Positions 4,470 through 7,609 of a stretch of DNA of 7,609 nt are shown in pieces. Origin of the DNA: Treponema sp. (GTDB lineage: Bacteria > Spirochaetota > Spirochaetia > Treponematales > Breznakiellaceae). Position 1 is the first letter of the stretch. Every line of letters begins with the position of its first letter. Where the stretch lies: contig JAITNU010000041.1 of the NCBI GenBank assembly GCA_031290325.1, forward strand, positions 1-7,609, written 5' to 3'. A program made the position numbers and the translations under genes. The notes beneath the pieces were generated by a model. The model was not told the origin of the DNA. It made no database searches and worked only from the letters and a program-made list of their open reading frames with translations.

Positions 4470-7400
4470 TTTAACTATTTGTACCTGCCAGGTGTCATCT
4501 CCGGCATCAAGGGATTTCATGGTGCCGGTCTTGGCCCACTCCACCTGGGAGGCGAGCGTCTCGGTAGCCACATAGTCAGAAAAGGCTTCCCAAGCTTGTT
4601 TTAACCGGTCAGAACCAAAAAGGGTCAGGTGTATGCGGTCGGTAACGGCAAAGCCCAGTTCCTTCCGGGAATTCTGTACTCCCCGGACCAGGTCCCGGAC
4701 ATCACCTTCCCGGGAGAGTTCCTCGGTAACCGCTGTGTCAAGGGCCACGGTGAGGGTACCCTCGTTCAACACCTTGAGGTTGGCCTTTTCAATGCGCCGG
4801 ATATCGAGCTTATCCACCGTGATATCCACCGCCTTACCCTCCACGTCAATGGACAAGGTGGCCCCCTCAAGAAGTCCCTGAATCTCATCCTGACGCAGGC
4901 CCTCAATCCGGGCGGCAGCGGCTTTCATGTCCTTACCCAGTTCCTTACCGAGGACCCGGAAATTGGCCTTGGCCTGGTATTCCACCAGGTCCTCTTCATT
5001 ATCCCGGAAAATCACGGTTTTCACGTTGAGTTCCTCCCGGATAATCTCCTCCATTTCAAGGAGCACCTTCTTCTCATCGGGGTTACGGGTTACCAGTTCC
5101 ACGGTCCGCAAGGGCTGGCGCACCTTGATGTTGTACTGGGATCTGAGTGCCCTGCCCATAGAAACGGTGTGCTGAACCGCGGCCATCCTGTATTCAAGGT
5201 GACGGTCCCGCCGCTCCTCACGGGGCACAGGAAAATCAGCGAGGTGTACCGATTCAGGTTCCCCTTCCCGGCGGAGATTACCCCAGATCGCATCGGTGGT
5301 AAAGGGCATGAAGGGACTTGCCACAGTGATGAGGGTTTTAAGCACATCGTAGAGGGTACCGTAGGCTTCAAGCTTGTCGGTATCATTTTCGCTACGCCAG
5401 AACCGGCGGCGGGACCGGCGGATGTACCAGTTGTTGAGGAGATCGATGAACTCCAGGATGGGGTCCACCGCACGGGAGAGATCATAGGCATCCAGGGCAG
5501 AACCGACCTTTTCAACCAGCGATTCTGCCACCGAGAGGATCCACGTATCCAGGGGATTGGCAGGGTCTCGCGGCGGGCCCTCGGGATCCGCCTGATCGAT
5601 GTTGGCGTAGGTAACATAGAAGCTGTACGCATTCCATAGGGGGATGAGGATGCTCTTCATCACCTCCCTGACCCCCTCATCGCTGTACCGCAGGTCATCG
5701 GCCTTAACAACCGCCGAATGAACCAGGAAGAGCCGCAACGCGTCGGCCCCAAAGGTGTTTACCACCTCCATGGGGTCGGTGTAGTTCTTAAGGCTCTTGG
5801 ACATCTTCTTCCCGTCCGGGGCAAGCACAAGCCCGCTCACAATACAGTTCTCGAAGGCCGGGCGTTTAAAGAGCGCTGCCGCGAGGATCGTGAGGGTGTA
5901 GAACCAGCCCCTGGTCTGGTCCAGCCCTTCGTTGATGAAATCTGCCGGGAAATGGTTCTCAAAGAAGACCTTGTTTTCAAAGGGATAGTGATTCTGGGCA
6001 TAAGGCATGGCCCCGGATTCAAACCAGCAGTCCAGCACCTCCGGTATGCGGTGCATAGTTCCGCCACATTCGCAGGGGATGGTGATCTTGTCCACAAAAT
6101 GCTTATGCAGATCCTCTGGTTCCACACCGGACCGTTTCTTCAATTCCCCCTGGCTCCCGATACAGATGGTCTTACCACAGTCCGGGCACCTCCAGATGGG
6201 CAGCGGATTCCCCCAGTAGCGGTTGCGGCTGATGGCCCAGTCCCGTGCGCCTTCCAGCCACTTCCCAAAACGCCCTCCTTTAATATGCTCAGGCACCCAG
6301 TAGATATCGTCATTGGCCTTGAGCATATCCTGCTTGATCTTCTGAACATCCACAAACCAGGACCCCACTGCCCGGTAGATGAGGGGACTCCCGCAACGCC
6401 AGCAATGGGGATAGGCGTGGAGTATCTGCTCCCGCTTAACGAGCTTCCCCTCAGCCTTGAGCCGTTCCATGATGGCCTTGTCCGCGTCCTTCACAAAGAG
6501 ACCCTGGTAATCCGGCACTTCAGCGGTGAAGCGGCATTCTGCGTCTATCGGGCATATAATCGGGATGCCTGTGTTCTTGAGGACCCGCTGGTCATCCTCG
6601 CCAAAACCCGGAGCGGTGTGGACGATGCCCGTACCATCCGCAGTGGAGACAAAATCCCCGGGATAGGTCCTGAAGGCGTTCTGCTCTGCCGCTTCCTTAA
6701 AGTAGGGGAAGAGCGGCTCGTACTCAATACCCACGAGTTCCGCTCCCTTCCTGGTCCAGAGGATCTGATAATCAGCAGGGTTTTTATAGTACGCCCCCAG
6801 CCGTGCCGCTGCCAGGATATACCGTGCAGGTCCATCCTGAATAAGACAGTAGTCGATATCCGGGCCTAAGCTCAACGCGAGGTTGGATGGCAAGGTCCAG
6901 GGGGTGGTGGTCCAGGCAAGGAACCAGGTGGAACCATCGGCAAGCTGCGCAAGTTCGCTCTTTTCCGACGCCGGGCTTACCGGGGCAATGCCCTTCACCT
7001 TAAACCTTATGGTGATAGCCGGATCGTGGACATCCTGATACCCCCCCAGGTTGAGTTCGTGGTTGGAAAGGACTGTGGCGCACCGGGGGCAATAGGGCAG
7101 GATGTAGTACCCCTCGTAGAGCAGCCCCTTATCCCAGAGGGATTGCATCACCCACCAGATGGTCTCCATGTAGTCCTTTTCCATGGTCTTGTAATCATGG
7201 TCAAAATCAACCCACCGGCCCAGACGGGTGATCACCTCCCGCCATTCCTTGACATACCGGAGCACTGAGGCGCGGCAGGCTTCGTTAAAAGCCGCCACCC
7301 CGTAGCGTTCGATATCCGTCTTGGAATTGAGGTTCAGCTCCTTTTCGATGAGGGTCTCCACCGGAAGCCCGTGACAGTCCCAGCCGAAGCGTCGTTCCAC

Positions 7401-7609
7401 CTTCTTCCCCTTCATGGTCTGGTAGCGGGGTATAATATCCTTGATGGTACTGGGCACAAAATGGCCGAAATGGGGCATACCAGTGGCAAAAGGAGGCCCG
7501 TCATAGAACACGTACTCCTCTGCCCCTTCCCGCCGGGCCACAGACTTTTTAAAAATATCATTTTTTTCCCAAAAAGCCAGCACCACTTCTTCCAGCCTGG
7601 GAAAACTCA
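4458..7609 (-). CDS. ileS: Isoleucyl-tRNA synthetase, type 2 (eukaryotic-like); 5' end outside window
   Basis: It attaches isoleucine to tRNA-Ile in the cytoplasm. The frame stays open to the window edge; the residues before GTG 7586 read SFPRLEEV, as in the N-terminal part of IleRS, so that GTG is internal and only a short N-terminus is missing. Counting from that GTG, PHFGH (38-42) is the HIGH-type ATP-binding motif and KKMSKSLKNY (593-602) the KMSKS loop. The CP1 editing domain (~190-400) contains WTTTPWTLPSN (225-235) and GTGIVHTAPGFGEDD, which removes mischarged valine. CxxC pairs at 166/169, 395/398, 467/470 and 505/507 suggest zinc sites. The anticodon-binding domain covers ~675-835 (NNWYIRRSRRRFW), and a long C-terminal extension (~865-1020) is typical of the type 2 enzyme. 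Length is near 1050 residues, as in other spirochaetes. Type 2 enzymes are usually insensitive to mupirocin. It is the first visible gene of a minus-strand run that continues with the lipoprotein. Confidence 0.97.
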   Translation of the reverse strand, partial: SFPRLEEVVLAFWEKNDIFKKSVARREGAEEYVFYDGPPFATGMPHFGHFVPSTIKDIIPRYQTMKGKKVERRFGWDCHGLPVETLIEKELNLNSKTDIERYGVAAFNEACRASVLRYVKEWREVITRLGRWVDFDHDYKTMEKDYMETIWWVMQSLWDKGLLYEGYYILPYCPRCATVLSNHELNLGGYQDVHDPAITIRFKVKGIAPVSPASEKSELAQLADGSTWFLAWTTTPWTLPSNLALSLGPDIDYCLIQDGPARYILAAARLGAYYKNPADYQILWTRKGAELVGIEYEPLFPYFKEAAEQNAFRTYPGDFVSTADGTGIVHTAPGFGEDDQRVLKNTGIPIICPIDAECRFTAEVPDYQGLFVKDADKAIMERLKAEGKLVKREQILHAYPHCWRCGSPLIYRAVGSWFVDVQKIKQDMLKANDDIYWVPEHIKGGRFGKWLEGARDWAISRNRYWGNPLPIWRCPDCGKTICIGSQGELKKRSGVEPEDLHKHFVDKITIPCECGGTMHRIPEVLDCWFESGAMPYAQNHYPFENKVFFENHFPADFINEGLDQTRGWFYTLTILAAALFKRPAFENCIVSGLVLAPDGKKMSKSLKNYTDPMEVVNTFGADALRLFLVHSAVVKADDLRYSDEGVREVMKSILIPLWNAYSFYVTYANIDQADPEGPPRDPANPLDTWILSVAESLVEKVGSALDAYDLSRAVDPILEFIDLLNNWYIRRSRRRFWRSENDTDKLEAYGTLYDVLKTLITVASPFMPFTTDAIWGNLRREGEPESVHLADFPVPREERRDRHLEYRMAAVQHTVSMGRALRSQYNIKVRQPLRTVELVTRNPDEKKVLLEMEEIIREELNVKTVIFRDNEEDLVEYQAKANFRVLGKELGKDMKAAAARIEGLRQDEIQGLLEGATLSIDVEGKAVDITVDKLDIRRIEKANLKVLNEGTLTVALDTAVTEELSREGDVRDLVRGVQNSRKELGFAVTDRIHLTLFGSDRLKQAWEAFSDYVATETLASQVEWAKTGTMKSLDAGDDTWQVQIVKSEQ

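Noticed and set aside
4629..5639. Second long + strand open frame (336 codons) opposite ileS
   Set aside because: It is antisense to the anticodon-binding and C-terminal regions of IleRS; no recognisable protein features.
5718..6869. Long + strand open frame (383 codons) opposite ileS
   Set aside because: It lies wholly antisense to the clear IleRS catalytic region and its translation shows no domain or sensible composition; long antisense frames are common opposite G/C-biased codons.
7584..7586. GTG as the start of ileS
   Set aside because: Codons upstream in the same frame encode FPRLEE-like residues typical of the IleRS N-terminus, and the frame is open to the window edge.
1..7609. CRISPR array, tRNA, rRNA, insertion sequence or defence system
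   Set aside because: No regularly spaced repeats, cloverleaf, transposase or known defence-protein motif was seen on either strand.

Overview
This window most likely comes from a treponeme (Spirochaetota), probably of the free-living or termite-gut type. I infer this from the style of the hybrid-kinase HPt tail and of the REC/HD-GYP regulator, from the eukaryotic-like type 2 isoleucyl-tRNA synthetase, and from a lipoprotein beside ileS that resembles, from memory, Treponema pallidum TP0453. Except for one AT-rich gene, the DNA looks to be about half G+C. The window is almost fully coding and has no gene-free stretch over 300 bases.

Left part (1-1858, + strand): the 3' end of a hybrid histidine kinase (end of a receiver domain, then an HPt domain) is followed after 3 nt by a stand-alone response regulator with REC and HD-GYP domains. 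Together they look like a phosphorelay whose output is cyclic-di-GMP breakdown.

Middle (1944-2813, - strand): an AT-rich gene for a membrane PAP2-superfamily protein. It lacks two of the arginines normally conserved in the PAP2 active site. Its base composition differs sharply from both sides, so it looks acquired. Its leader contains an 8-base sequence perfectly complementary to its own Shine-Dalgarno region.

Right part (2903-7609, all - strand, transcribed right to left): ileS (5' end beyond the window), then 3 nt later a lipoprotein gene, then a FmdB-family zinc-ribbon gene, then a tail-anchored double zinc-ribbon gene. The ileS/lipoprotein junction lies within an imperfect heptanucleotide repeat and a 9-bp inverted repeat. 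Both suggest translational coupling. The PAP2 gene follows on the same strand after an 89-nt gap that carries a small palindrome.

I saw no RNA gene, insertion sequence, CRISPR array or clear intrinsic terminator. The points most worth following are the degenerate PAP2 enzyme on a foreign-looking patch, the possible RNA switch in front of it, and the TP0453-like lipoprotein coupled to ileS.
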